This document shows, piece by piece, positions 1 to 6,333 of a stretch of 9,934 nt of DNA. The notes beneath the pieces are model-generated. The model was not told the origin of the DNA. It worked only from the letters and a program-made list of their open reading frames with translations, and searched no databases. The position numbers were made by a program, and so were the translations under genes. The stretch is from CAYLNH01 sp964384625 (GTDB taxonomy: Bacteria > Verrucomicrobiota > Lentisphaeria > JABSQK01), in contig CAYLNH010000269.1 in assembly GCA_964384625.1 (NCBI GenBank), positions 1-9,934 on the forward strand, written 5' to 3'. The first letter of the stretch is position 1. Every line of letters starts with the position of its first letter.

Positions 1-27
1 GCGAGCCTCGAACCCCGGGCAATCCGT

Positions 28-45
28 GGCGGAAAGACTTCCGCC
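28..45. other. Perfect inverted repeat (hairpin) near the left edge
   Basis: GGCGGAA (28-34) and TTCCGCC (39-45) are perfect reverse complements around a 4-base AGAC loop. No run of T follows on either side, so it is at best a weak or factor-dependent terminator of whatever lies left of the window. It supports reading bases 1-93 as non-coding, although the kinase frame stays open to the window edge. Confidence 0.4.
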
Positions 46-69
46 GAGACCATCTGGCCGCCGGGGAGG

Positions 70-98
70 TTGCATCCGCGCACCTCCATCGGTATGGT
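70..98 (+). promoter_or_regulatory. Candidate promoter of the kinase-pseudopilin operon
   Basis: TTGCAT (70-75) and TATGGT (93-98) are separated by 17 bases. The -10 matches TATAAT at 4 of 6 positions and the -35 keeps the TTG core. Transcription would begin near 105, giving a leader of about 34 bases to the ATG at 139. The same -35 hexamer appears in the rpoZ promoter candidate. This is pattern matching by eye; there is no expression evidence. Confidence 0.35.
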
Positions 99-127
99 AA
101 ACGAAGTGGAAGCGGGGAATGCGTACT

Positions 128-132
128 GGGAG
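128..132 (+). promoter_or_regulatory. Ribosome-binding site deciding the kinase start
   Basis: GGGAG lies 6 bases before the ATG at 139. The other in-frame starts are poorer: the TTG at 70 has GGGGAGG directly abutting it with no spacer, and the ATG at 94 has no purine-rich sequence at a usable distance. Confidence 0.5.
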
Positions 133-138
133 TCGTGC

Positions 139-1899
139 ATGTCGAAACGCGGTGATCGCAAGTATGATCCGGAGCTCAGCGCCACCCAGAAAGTCAACCT
201 GCGCCAGATAGAGGATCTGGTCGGGACGGGCAAGCATACCTTTGGCACTGTCGGCGACTACCAGCTCAAGAGCCTGTTGGGCAAGGGTGGGTCGGCCATC
301 GTCTATCGCGCCTGCAAGCCCGGTTCCATCGATATGGCGCTCAAGGTTTTTACGAAATCGCCCGCCGCCGATCAGACGAAACTCGGGCGTTTCCTGCGGG
401 AGGCGCAGGCCGTCAGCCAGTTGCGGGAACACCCGAACATCATCACTGTTTATGACGTCGGCAGCGACGGTGACTGCCACTATATCGCGATGGAACTGGT
501 GAAAGAAGGGCGCACTCTGGAGTCAGTCCTGGAGGAACACGGCAAGCTTGATCGACACGAAGCGCTGACGCTCGCCATCGGCATCGCCAAAGGCGTGGCC
601 TATGCCCACAGTCAGGGCTTCATCCATCGTGATCTCAAGCCGCAGAACATCCTGCTGAGCGAATTCGGCGAACCCCTGTTGTCGGACTTCGGCCTGGTCT
701 TTGCCGGCAACTCGAATCTCACCGCGGCCGGCGAACGTATCGGCACACCGGTTTACATCGCGCCGGAACTGCTGGAGACCGACAGCCGGAATGTGGATCC
801 GCAGTCCGACATCTACAGTCTCGGCGTCATGCTCTACCGCATGACGACGGGGACGCTGCCGTACGGCATTGATCACGGTATGCCGCTGCGCGATATCCTG
901 GACCGCATCATGAACCACGAGCCGATCAGTCCGGCCGCGTACGGCAGTCGCCTCGGCGCCGACCTCGAGGCGATCATCCAGAAACTCCTGGAGAAGCGTC
1001 CGGAACACCGGTACCAGACGGCGGACGTAGTGGTCCACGAGCTGGAGGCCTGCCGCGCCGGCAAGCCGGTACGGGCGGCGATCCCCAATCTCGGCGAACG
1101 CTTTGAGCGCTGGATCAAGCGGAACAAGGTCTCGGCGCTCTCCGTCCTGGCGGCGGCTCTGGCCGTCGCCGTGGCCTATGTGCATTTCGATGAGCAGATG
1201 GAAGATCTGCGGGCGGAACAGATGGCTGCCTACGCCGAGGTCGTGAACGAAGAACGCGGCGCCCGGGCTGAGCGGCGACGGCTGGAAGCCCTGTTGTCGA
1301 CAGACGGGGGCGAGGCCGACGAGACCGGGCCGCAACGTCTGTGGCGGGAGGCCCGCGACCTGCTGGCTGAAGGCAAACTGACAGATGCCGAAGCAAAGCT
1401 CGCCGCCGCTCTGACGGCGGCCCGGCGGGACGGCGACCTGCAACTGGCCTACCTGTGTCGGGCGGCCACGTCCCGGTGCCGTCTGGCCCGCGGCGATTAC
1501 GACGAGGCATATACCGACTTCCTGGCTGTCGCCGCGTCCCAGAAACGCCATTCCTTCATGTGGGAGCTGTGCATTTTCGAGGCCGGTGCGGCCGCCTGGC
1601 TCAAAGGCGATCAGGCGTCGGCTTTGCGGGCGTGGGAAATCATCCTGCCCGATACCCCGGCGGCGGTTGAAAAGGCTCCGCCGGATTCGTATATATCAGT
1701 ACTGTGCAAGTTCCTGCTGAATAAGGGTGACGCCGTCGCCGTCGAAACTGCGATGAAGCAGGTGTCGACCGCGTTCAAGGCCTTGGGCTACTGGGCCCTG
1801 GCACAGAAGAACAATCATGCCCCGGAACGCCGCGAGCTGATGGGGTTGGCTCACAGCAAAGGCAGACATATTTTCGTCTGGATACACAAGGAGGATTAG
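139..1899 (+). CDS. Membrane-anchored Hanks-type serine/threonine protein kinase with C-terminal TPR-like region
   Basis: ATP-dependent protein Ser/Thr kinase, 586 residues from this start. The kinase domain spans about residues 42-315. It has a glycine-rich loop GKGGSAIV (48-55), the ATP-binding Lys69 in MALK, catalytic HRDLKPQN with Asp165, Lys167 and Asn170, DFG with Asp183, and an activation segment ending in APE (208-210). All key residues are present, so an active enzyme is expected. A single hydrophobic segment (331-348) follows, then a charged, probably coiled-coil stretch (about 350-390) and an alanine-rich helical region (about 395-560) that resembles TPR repeats. In this topology the kinase is cytoplasmic and the TPR region lies across the membrane, perhaps as a sensor or docking part. 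The start was chosen from GGGAG at 128-132 and a promoter-like pair at 70-98. ATG at 94 (601 residues) and TTG at 70 (609) remain possible, because the frame stays open to the window edge. The pseudopilin gene follows after 4 bases. The substrate is unknown. Confidence 0.93.
   Translation: MSKRGDRKYDPELSATQKVNLRQIEDLVGTGKHTFGTVGDYQLKSLLGKGGSAIVYRACKPGSIDMALKVFTKSPAADQTKLGRFLREAQAVSQLREHPNIITVYDVGSDGDCHYIAMELVKEGRTLESVLEEHGKLDRHEALTLAIGIAKGVAYAHSQGFIHRDLKPQNILLSEFGEPLLSDFGLVFAGNSNLTAAGERIGTPVYIAPELLETDSRNVDPQSDIYSLGVMLYRMTTGTLPYGIDHGMPLRDILDRIMNHEPISPAAYGSRLGADLEAIIQKLLEKRPEHRYQTADVVVHELEACRAGKPVRAAIPNLGERFERWIKRNKVSALSVLAAALAVAVAYVHFDEQMEDLRAEQMAAYAEVVNEERGARAERRRLEALLSTDGGEADETGPQRLWREARDLLAEGKLTDAEAKLAAALTAARRDGDLQLAYLCRAATSRCRLARGDYDEAYTDFLAVAASQKRHSFMWELCIFEAGAAAWLKGDQASALRAWEIILPDTPAAVEKAPPDSYISVLCKFLLNKGDAVAVETAMKQVSTAFKALGYWALAQKNNHAPERRELMGLAHSKGRHIFVWIHKED
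1888..1894 (+). promoter_or_regulatory. Strong ribosome-binding site of the pseudopilin gene, inside the kinase gene
   Basis: AAGGAGG, a near-perfect Shine-Dalgarno sequence, sits within the last codons of the kinase gene, 9 bases before the ATG at 1904. The kinase stop codon lies between them, so kinase translation runs over the site. This suggests translational coupling of the two genes. Confidence 0.7.
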
Positions 1900-1903
1900 G
1901 TCC

Positions 1904-2494
1904 ATGTTCAAACACCTGCGCAAACGTCTTCGCAAACGTCTTATTCTTGGCTTCACGCTGACGGAACTGGCCGCGGTTACGGCCCTTGTCGGGGCGGTGC
2001 CGACCGCTTCCTATGTCCGGGTCAAACGCAAAGCGCTCCAGACCGAATGCTACAACAACCTCAGACAGGTCGGCCAGTTGATCACGATGTACCAGCTGGA
2101 GAACGGGCACTTCCCGAAGGCGGCTTTCTACCCGAAAGACCCGGTGAAAGGTGCGGACTCGATTCGTAAGATTCTCGGCGGCAACAAGCGTCTGTGGATT
2201 TGTCCGTCGATGCCGGACAAACTCGCCGAGAAGGGGCTGACCTTTGTCTACAACGATTCCCTCAGCGGCGCCCGGAGCGTCCGGAACGCGAGCAAGAAGT
2301 GGGTGTTGATCGAAGTGACGTGCGTCTCGAAGAAAGCGCCGGCGCCCCATCCCGGCGGCTACAATATCCTCTTCGCTGACGGCCATGTCATCACCAGCAA
2401 GGTGTTGCCGAAGAAGATTACCGATGCGCAGAAGGCGCAGATCCGGCAGCTGGAGAAGCAGCTGGAACTCTATTGCAGCCACCACCGCGAGTGA
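1904..2494 (+). CDS. Prepilin-type pseudopilin of the H-X9-DG family
   Basis: Small secreted protein of 196 residues carrying a type IV prepilin (N-methylation) signal. A very basic leader (residues 1-16, with RKRL repeated) ends in Gly16, followed by FTLTE, so prepilin peptidase should cut between Gly16 and Phe17. Glu21 is the conserved Glu at mature position 5. The hydrophobic stretch after it (about 22-38) is short and contains a proline, unlike a typical 20-residue pilin helix. Next comes a typical C-x-N-N-L-R-Q region (about 49-55) followed by MYQLENGHFP. The signature H-X9-DG motif is His149 to Asp159-Gly160 (HPGGYNILFADG). The C-terminus (about 172-196) is a charged, probably coiled-coil helix. 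Four cysteines (49, 100, 140, 191) could form disulfides outside the membrane. These proteins are abundant in PVC bacteria, and their exact role (pseudopilus, envelope or secretion) is not settled. It is co-transcribed with the upstream kinase. Confidence 0.9.
   Translation: MFKHLRKRLRKRLILGFTLTELAAVTALVGAVPTASYVRVKRKALQTECYNNLRQVGQLITMYQLENGHFPKAAFYPKDPVKGADSIRKILGGNKRLWICPSMPDKLAEKGLTFVYNDSLSGARSVRNASKKWVLIEVTCVSKKAPAPHPGGYNILFADGHVITSKVLPKKITDAQKAQIRQLEKQLELYCSHHRE
1919..1942 (+). repeat. 12-base tandem duplication in the pseudopilin leader
   Basis: CGCAAACGTCTT occurs twice, head to tail, at 1919-1930 and 1931-1942. Each copy encodes Arg-Lys-Arg-Leu, doubling the basic cluster just before the prepilin cleavage site. 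The reading frame is kept because the unit is a multiple of three. Confidence 0.9.
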
Positions 2495-2498
2495 GCTG

Positions 2499-2527
2499 GC
2501 CGGGGCAACTCTGTTGCCTTGCCCGGC
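2499..2527 (+). terminator. Terminator-like hairpin after the pseudopilin gene
   Basis: GCCGG+GGCAAC (2499-2509) pairs with GTTGCC (2513-2518) and, after a 4-base bulge, CCGGC (2523-2527), around a 3-base TCT loop. That is 11 base pairs in all, starting 5 bases after the stop codon. No T run follows, so intrinsic termination is uncertain. It may instead stabilise the end of the operon transcript. Confidence 0.4.
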
Positions 2528-2582
2528 GCTGCTTGACGGGGATTCCCGGCAGAACGGACATGCTCCCGCGACGGGGCGCATC

Positions 2583-2610
2583 TTGAAAGTAGGCGGCCGG
2601 CATGTAAGCT
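2583..2610 (+). promoter_or_regulatory. Weak promoter candidate upstream of the MoxR gene
   Basis: TTGAAA (2583-2588) and TAAGCT (2605-2610) are 16 bases apart. The -10 is a poor match (3 of 6). If used, it gives a leader of about 90 bases before the ATG at 2708. It is listed because the gap after the preceding hairpin needs a promoter and this is the best pair I can see. Confidence 0.2.
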
Positions 2611-2664
2611 AACAAAACTGCCGCTCGCGCGTCTCTGATGTTGAATGCGGGACGGGATGTCGAG

Positions 2665-2678
2665 CGTTCCGGGGAACG
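2665..2678. repeat. Short perfect dyad in the MoxR gene leader
   Basis: CGTTCC (2665-2670) and GGAACG (2673-2678) are perfect reverse complements separated by two G bases. The shape fits a dimeric regulator operator better than a stable hairpin. It lies 29 bases before the chosen ATG at 2708. No regulator can be named. Confidence 0.3.
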
Positions 2679-2707
2679 ATAGATTCACAGAAAAAGGTTT
2701 TTTGATC

Positions 2708-3772
2708 ATGTCTGAAGAGACTTCCGCACCTGAAGAAGCCGTTGATCCCACACTTCCCGATCTCAATGTGACCGAGGCGCCGCCGAATTCCGACGATGAA
2801 CAGGCGATCGGCCGACTGCATGAGGACTATGAGAAGATCTGCAGCGAAGTCGGCAAGATCATTGTCGGCCAGCGCGATGTCCTCGAAAAACTGCTGATCT
2901 GTATCTTCGCCCGCGGTCACGCCTTGTTGATGGGCGTTCCCGGATTGGCCAAGACGCTTATGGTCCACTCGCTGTCCGAGGTCATGTCGCTGTCGTTCAG
3001 CCGCATCCAGTTTACCCCCGATCTGATGCCCTCAGATATCACCGGCACCGATATCCTGCAGGAGACCGATCAGCCCGGACGCCGTGCGTTCGAATTCGCC
3101 AAAGGCCCGATCTTCGCCAATATCATCCTGGCGGACGAAATCAACCGGACACCGCCCAAGACGCAGGCGGCGCTGTTGGAGACGATGCAGGAAGGCCAGG
3201 TCACGGCCTCGGGCCGGACCTTCACTCTCGACAAGCCGTTCTTCGTGCTGGCCACCCAGAATCCGATCGAACAGGAAGGCACCTATCCCTTGCCGGAAGC
3301 ACAGCTCGACCGTTTTATGTTCCTGATTCAGGTGGAGTACCCGTCTAAGGACGAGGAGCTTGAAATCGCCAAAACGACAACCGGTGAAATGCAGGTGGAA
3401 CTGCAGGAAATCATCAGCGGCGAGCAGATCCTTGAATTCCAGAAGCTCGTCCGGCGGATTCCGGTTCCGGAGCATGTCTACGAGTACGTCGTCAACCTGG
3501 TCCGCAGTACCCGGCCCAATGAGCCGGAGAGCCCGGACTGGGTGAAGAACTGGGTCACCTGGGGCGCCGGCCCCCGCGCCGTTCAATATCTCATCCTCGG
3601 GGCCAAGGTCCACACCGTGCTGCACGGCAGTTTCATGGTGCAGAACACCGATGTCGACGCTATCGCCAAGGATGTCCTCGGCCACCGCATCGTGCTGAAC
3701 TTCCGCGCCGAGTCGGAAGGACTGACCACGCGCGACATCGTCGACCGGCTGGTCGAGGGGCTGCGCGAGTAG
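2708..3772 (+). CDS. MoxR-family AAA+ ATPase
   Basis: AAA+ ATPase of the MoxR family (AAA_3 type), 354 residues, cytoplasmic, expected to use ATP hydrolysis for chaperone-like remodelling or maturation of partner proteins. After an acidic, low-complexity N-terminus (about 1-35) come Walker A GVPGLAKT (76-83, Lys82), a typical FTPDLMPSDITG region, Walker B ILADE (Asp143, Glu144), sensor 1 ATQNP (Asn185) and EGTYPLPEAQLDRF with the conserved arginine. The C-terminal helical lid (about 240-354) is complete. Length and motifs are normal for the family. The start at 2708 has AAAAAGG (2691-2697) 10 bases upstream. An in-frame ATG at 2645 would add 21 residues but has no ribosome-binding site. MoxR genes usually precede DUF58, von Willebrand A and transglutaminase-type genes. 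None is present here, and a terminator-like hairpin follows, so the partner is unknown. Confidence 0.93.
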   Translation: MSEETSAPEEAVDPTLPDLNVTEAPPNSDDEQAIGRLHEDYEKICSEVGKIIVGQRDVLEKLLICIFARGHALLMGVPGLAKTLMVHSLSEVMSLSFSRIQFTPDLMPSDITGTDILQETDQPGRRAFEFAKGPIFANIILADEINRTPPKTQAALLETMQEGQVTASGRTFTLDKPFFVLATQNPIEQEGTYPLPEAQLDRFMFLIQVEYPSKDEELEIAKTTTGEMQVELQEIISGEQILEFQKLVRRIPVPEHVYEYVVNLVRSTRPNEPESPDWVKNWVTWGAGPRAVQYLILGAKVHTVLHGSFMVQNTDVDAIAKDVLGHRIVLNFRAESEGLTTRDIVDRLVEGLRE

Positions 3773-3889
3773 CTCCGTCCGCGCCGCCGCCGGCCCGACC
3801 GGTTGCGGCCTGCCCGCCGGCCGTCTTCCCGCGCCTTCCACGGCCGCGGCCTGTCCGGCAGACACAAATCCGGCTGGACGAATCAGGGG

Positions 3890-3925
3890 GCCGTCCCGAA
3901 ACCGGGACGGCGGCAGCAGCAGTTT
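3890..3925 (+). terminator. Terminator-like hairpin after the MoxR gene
   Basis: GCCGTCCCG (3890-3898) and CGGGACGGC (3903-3911) form a perfect 9-base-pair stem with a 4-base AAAC loop. A TTTT run lies at 3922-3925, about 10 bases after the stem, later than in a classical intrinsic terminator. The preceding part of the gap (3773-3889) is GC-rich and includes the palindrome GGCCGCGGCC (3842-3851), but I see no gene in it. Confidence 0.5.
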
Positions 3926-3938
3926 TCTCCACTTCCAC

Positions 3939-3967
3939 TTGCCTGCCGTCGGATCACGCGCTATTGT
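3939..3967 (+). promoter_or_regulatory. Candidate promoter of the GH65 gene
   Basis: TTGCCT (3939-3944) and TATTGT (3962-3967) are 17 bases apart. Transcription would start near 3974, leaving a leader of about 25 bases that contains the ribosome-binding site. It lies just downstream of the terminator-like hairpin, as expected for an independent unit. It argues against the longer reading of the gene from a TTG at 3939. Confidence 0.4.
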
Positions 3968-3984
3968 TCTGATATATGCAGTAG

Positions 3985-3990
3985 TAAGGA
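3985..3990 (+). promoter_or_regulatory. Ribosome-binding site deciding the GH65 start
   Basis: TAAGGA lies 8 bases before the ATG at 3999, a good match and spacing. An in-frame TTG at 3939 would add 20 residues but overlaps the promoter candidate and adds nothing recognisable. Confidence 0.65.
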
Positions 3991-3998
3991 TTCTGGGC

Positions 3999-6317
3999 AT
4001 GATACAAGCAGGAAGCCGCTGGCTGGCGGTCGAGCCGTGGGCCGTTGTGGAGCAGGGGTTTCATCCGGAACGCAGCCGCGCGTCGGAGTCGGTCTTCTCG
4101 CTGGCCAACGAGTTCATGGGGGTGCGCGGTTTTTTCGATGAAGGCTACAGTGGGGATTCACTGATCGGCACGTATTTCAACGGTGTGTTCGACGAACATG
4201 CGCTGAGCTACCCGAACCTGTTCCGCGGGTTCGCGGAACGCACGCATTTCATGGTCAGCGCGGTGAACTGGTTGTATACCCGCATCACTGTCGGCGGTGA
4301 AACTCTCGATTTGCACACGGCGAAGATTTCCGGATTCAAACGTCGCCTGGATTTTCGCACCGGTACGGTGGAGCGCGCGTTCGTCTGGCATGCGGCAAAG
4401 GGGAAACTGCGGGTTCGTTTTCTGCGCTTCCTTGGTGCGCGCGAGGCCCGCTGCGGCTTTCAGCGCGTGGAACTGGAGCCGTTGGATTTTTCCGGCACCG
4501 TCCAAGTGGTCTTGGCTTTGGACTTGTCGCCGATCCACGAGGCCGAAGGCCGCAGCCTGTGGAATTGCCTGCGATGCGGCAAGCGCGCCAAAGTGCGGGC
4601 GCTGCTGGGGGAGACCAGCCAGAGCGGCCAGAAACTACTTTCTGCTTTTACCTGGAACGCCAACCGCAAAGCGTCGCGAGCGAAGGACCTCCTTGATGCC
4701 GCGGGGAAATTGGCGGGCATTGACCAAAGCTTTCGTGTGCGCCGGGGATGTCCGCTGGTGGTTGACCGGATTGCTGCACACCAAATCGAGAAACGGCCCG
4801 GCGTTTCGGCGAACGCCTTCTGGAAACGCGGCATGAAGACCGCCGCCAGACTGCTGGCCACCGATGTGCCCCGGGAACTGGCATACAACACCTCCTACTG
4901 GCAGCAGTTCTGGGACCGCTTCGACGTCTCGATCAACGGCGATCCCGCCAACGAACAGGGCACGCGGTTCTGCATCTTCCAATTGCATTCGACCTACCAT
5001 GGTGTCGATCCGCGCCTGAACATCGGCGCCAAAGGCCTGACCGGCGAGCAGTACGGCGGCCTGGCTTTCTGGGACACGGAAACCTATTGCCTGCCGTACT
5101 ACATCTTCACCGATCCCGCCGCCGCCCGCAATTTGCTGCTCTACCGCTATAATACGCTGCCGCAGGCGAAGGAACGGGCGCAGGAACTGGGGTGCGAAGG
5201 GGCGCGCTACCCGATGACGACCATCGACGGCACCGAAGCCTGCGGGGTCTGGCATCACGGCGATCTTGAGATCCATGTCCCGGCTGCCGTCGCCTACGGC
5301 ATCTGGCACTATGTCCGCGTCACCAGCGACAAAGACTTCCTCTACGACCACGGCGTCGAAATGCTGCTCGAGATCAGCCGCTTCTACGCCAGCCACGGCG
5401 ATTGGAGCCCGAAAACCGGCGAGTTCGGTCTGTGGGGTGTCATGGGGGCCGACGAGTTTCATATGATGGTCCACAACAACGCCTACACGAACACCATGGC
5501 GAAGAAGACCTTCGAATGGACGCTGGACGCGGTCAGGAACATGAAACGACAGCGAGGCGGCGACTGCAAGAAACTGCTCAAGCGCTTGAGCGTATCCAAA
5601 CAGGAACTGACAAACTGGCGCAAGATGGCGCGCAAGATGCGGCTGCAGCAGGATCCGGAGACCGGTTTGATCGAACAGCAGGACGGGTTCTTTGATCTGC
5701 CGGACATGGACCTGCACAAAATCCCCAAAGATAAACTGCCGGTGGTCAAGAAGTGGCCCTATATCAGCCGATCCCGCTATAACTGGATCAAACAACCGGA
5801 CGTTCTGCTGCTGCCGTTTTTCTTTAGTGGTGACTACACCTTGGACGAGAAGCGCGTCAACTACGAATACTACGAACCGAAGTGCATCCACGAATCGTCG
5901 TTGTCACCGGCGGTGCATTCGATTCTGGCAACGGAGCTGGGTATGCACAAGAAAGCGTTCGAGTATGTGCAGTACTCTTCGCGCCTGGATCTCGACGACT
6001 ACAACGGCAACACCGAGCAGGGGCTGCACATGACCTCCATGGCCGGTGCCTGGATGAGTCTGGTCTACGGCTTTGGCGGCATGCGCTCCGACGGCAAACG
6101 CATTTCGTTCCACCCGACGATCCCGAAGAAGTGGAAGAGCTACTCCTTCCGCGTCCTCTATCGCGGCGCGGTCATTGAGGTCCGCGTTGATCGCAAACAA
6201 GCAGTCTTTGAACGCCTCGACGGCCCATCTGTGTCGATCGATATCCATGGCCAGAAAACGAGGCTTGCGTCGGATACCGTCCGGGTCCCGCTTGCGGCAG
6301 AGTTGAAAAGGAGTTGA
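3999..6317 (+). CDS. Glycoside hydrolase family 65 protein, probable alpha-glucoside phosphorylase
   Basis: Probable inverting phosphorylase of family GH65, 772 residues, cytoplasmic (no signal peptide). GH65 phosphorylases split alpha-linked glucosides such as trehalose, maltose, kojibiose or nigerose with phosphate, giving beta-glucose 1-phosphate. The N-terminal beta-sandwich begins near residue 10, with ESVFSLANEFMGVRGFF as the family hallmark. The (alpha/alpha)6 catalytic domain holds WDTE (Trp358-Asp359), expected to bind glucose, and GADEFH with Glu486, the predicted general acid. HNNAYTN follows. Phosphate-site residues are present: Ser633-Ser634 in HESSLSP and His677 in GLHMTSMAG. 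Their presence favours a phosphorylase over a hydrolase. The C-terminal small beta domain ends near 765. The substrate loop (about 406-427, TIDGTEACGVWHHGDLEIHV) resembles neither the maltose- nor the kojibiose-type loop as I recall them, so specificity is open. No beta-phosphoglucomutase or transporter is adjacent. It stands alone between its own promoter and a convergent gene. Confidence 0.92.
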   Translation: MIQAGSRWLAVEPWAVVEQGFHPERSRASESVFSLANEFMGVRGFFDEGYSGDSLIGTYFNGVFDEHALSYPNLFRGFAERTHFMVSAVNWLYTRITVGGETLDLHTAKISGFKRRLDFRTGTVERAFVWHAAKGKLRVRFLRFLGAREARCGFQRVELEPLDFSGTVQVVLALDLSPIHEAEGRSLWNCLRCGKRAKVRALLGETSQSGQKLLSAFTWNANRKASRAKDLLDAAGKLAGIDQSFRVRRGCPLVVDRIAAHQIEKRPGVSANAFWKRGMKTAARLLATDVPRELAYNTSYWQQFWDRFDVSINGDPANEQGTRFCIFQLHSTYHGVDPRLNIGAKGLTGEQYGGLAFWDTETYCLPYYIFTDPAAARNLLLYRYNTLPQAKERAQELGCEGARYPMTTIDGTEACGVWHHGDLEIHVPAAVAYGIWHYVRVTSDKDFLYDHGVEMLLEISRFYASHGDWSPKTGEFGLWGVMGADEFHMMVHNNAYTNTMAKKTFEWTLDAVRNMKRQRGGDCKKLLKRLSVSKQELTNWRKMARKMRLQQDPETGLIEQQDGFFDLPDMDLHKIPKDKLPVVKKWPYISRSRYNWIKQPDVLLLPFFFSGDYTLDEKRVNYEYYEPKCIHESSLSPAVHSILATELGMHKKAFEYVQYSSRLDLDDYNGNTEQGLHMTSMAGAWMSLVYGFGGMRSDGKRISFHPTIPKKWKSYSFRVLYRGAVIEVRVDRKQAVFERLDGPSVSIDIHGQKTRLASDTVRVPLAAELKRS

Positions 6318-6324
6318 CAACTCC
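6306..6324 (-). terminator. Weak minus-strand terminator between convergent genes
   Basis: GGAGTTG (6310-6316) and CAACTCC (6318-6324) are perfect reverse complements around one base, so a real hairpin would have 5 pairs and a 5-base loop. Read on the minus strand it is followed by TTTT (6309-6306), so it could end the lipoprotein transcript. The GH65 stop codon (6315-6317) lies in its centre. Confidence 0.3.
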
Positions 6325-6333
6325 GGGCCGGTT

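Noticed and set aside
1..45. Possible tRNA or tmRNA 3' part on the minus strand, because a T-loop-like GGTTCGAG appears at the left edge next to a variable-arm-like hairpin
   Set aside because: The T-stem would form only about three pairs, and no anticodon or D arm can be found to its right on that strand.
523..1551. Minus-strand open frame (342 codons) inside the kinase gene
   Set aside because: It overlaps the kinase catalytic core and the TPR-like region, which are clearly coding on the plus strand.
2645..2707. Extension of the MoxR protein to an ATG at 2645
   Set aside because: There is no ribosome-binding site, the added residues do not look conserved, and the dyad at 2665-2678 fits a leader. 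AAAAAGG precedes the ATG at 2708.
3939..3998. Extension of the GH65 protein to a TTG at 3939
   Set aside because: The added residues look like a hydrophobic leader (IVLIYAVVRILG), but the stretch overlaps a promoter candidate, and TAAGGA is well placed for the ATG at 3999. GH65 phosphorylases are cytoplasmic.
4635..5891. Minus-strand open frame (418 codons) inside the GH65 gene
   Set aside because: The GH65 frame carries all catalytic motifs over the same bases. The opposite frame has none.
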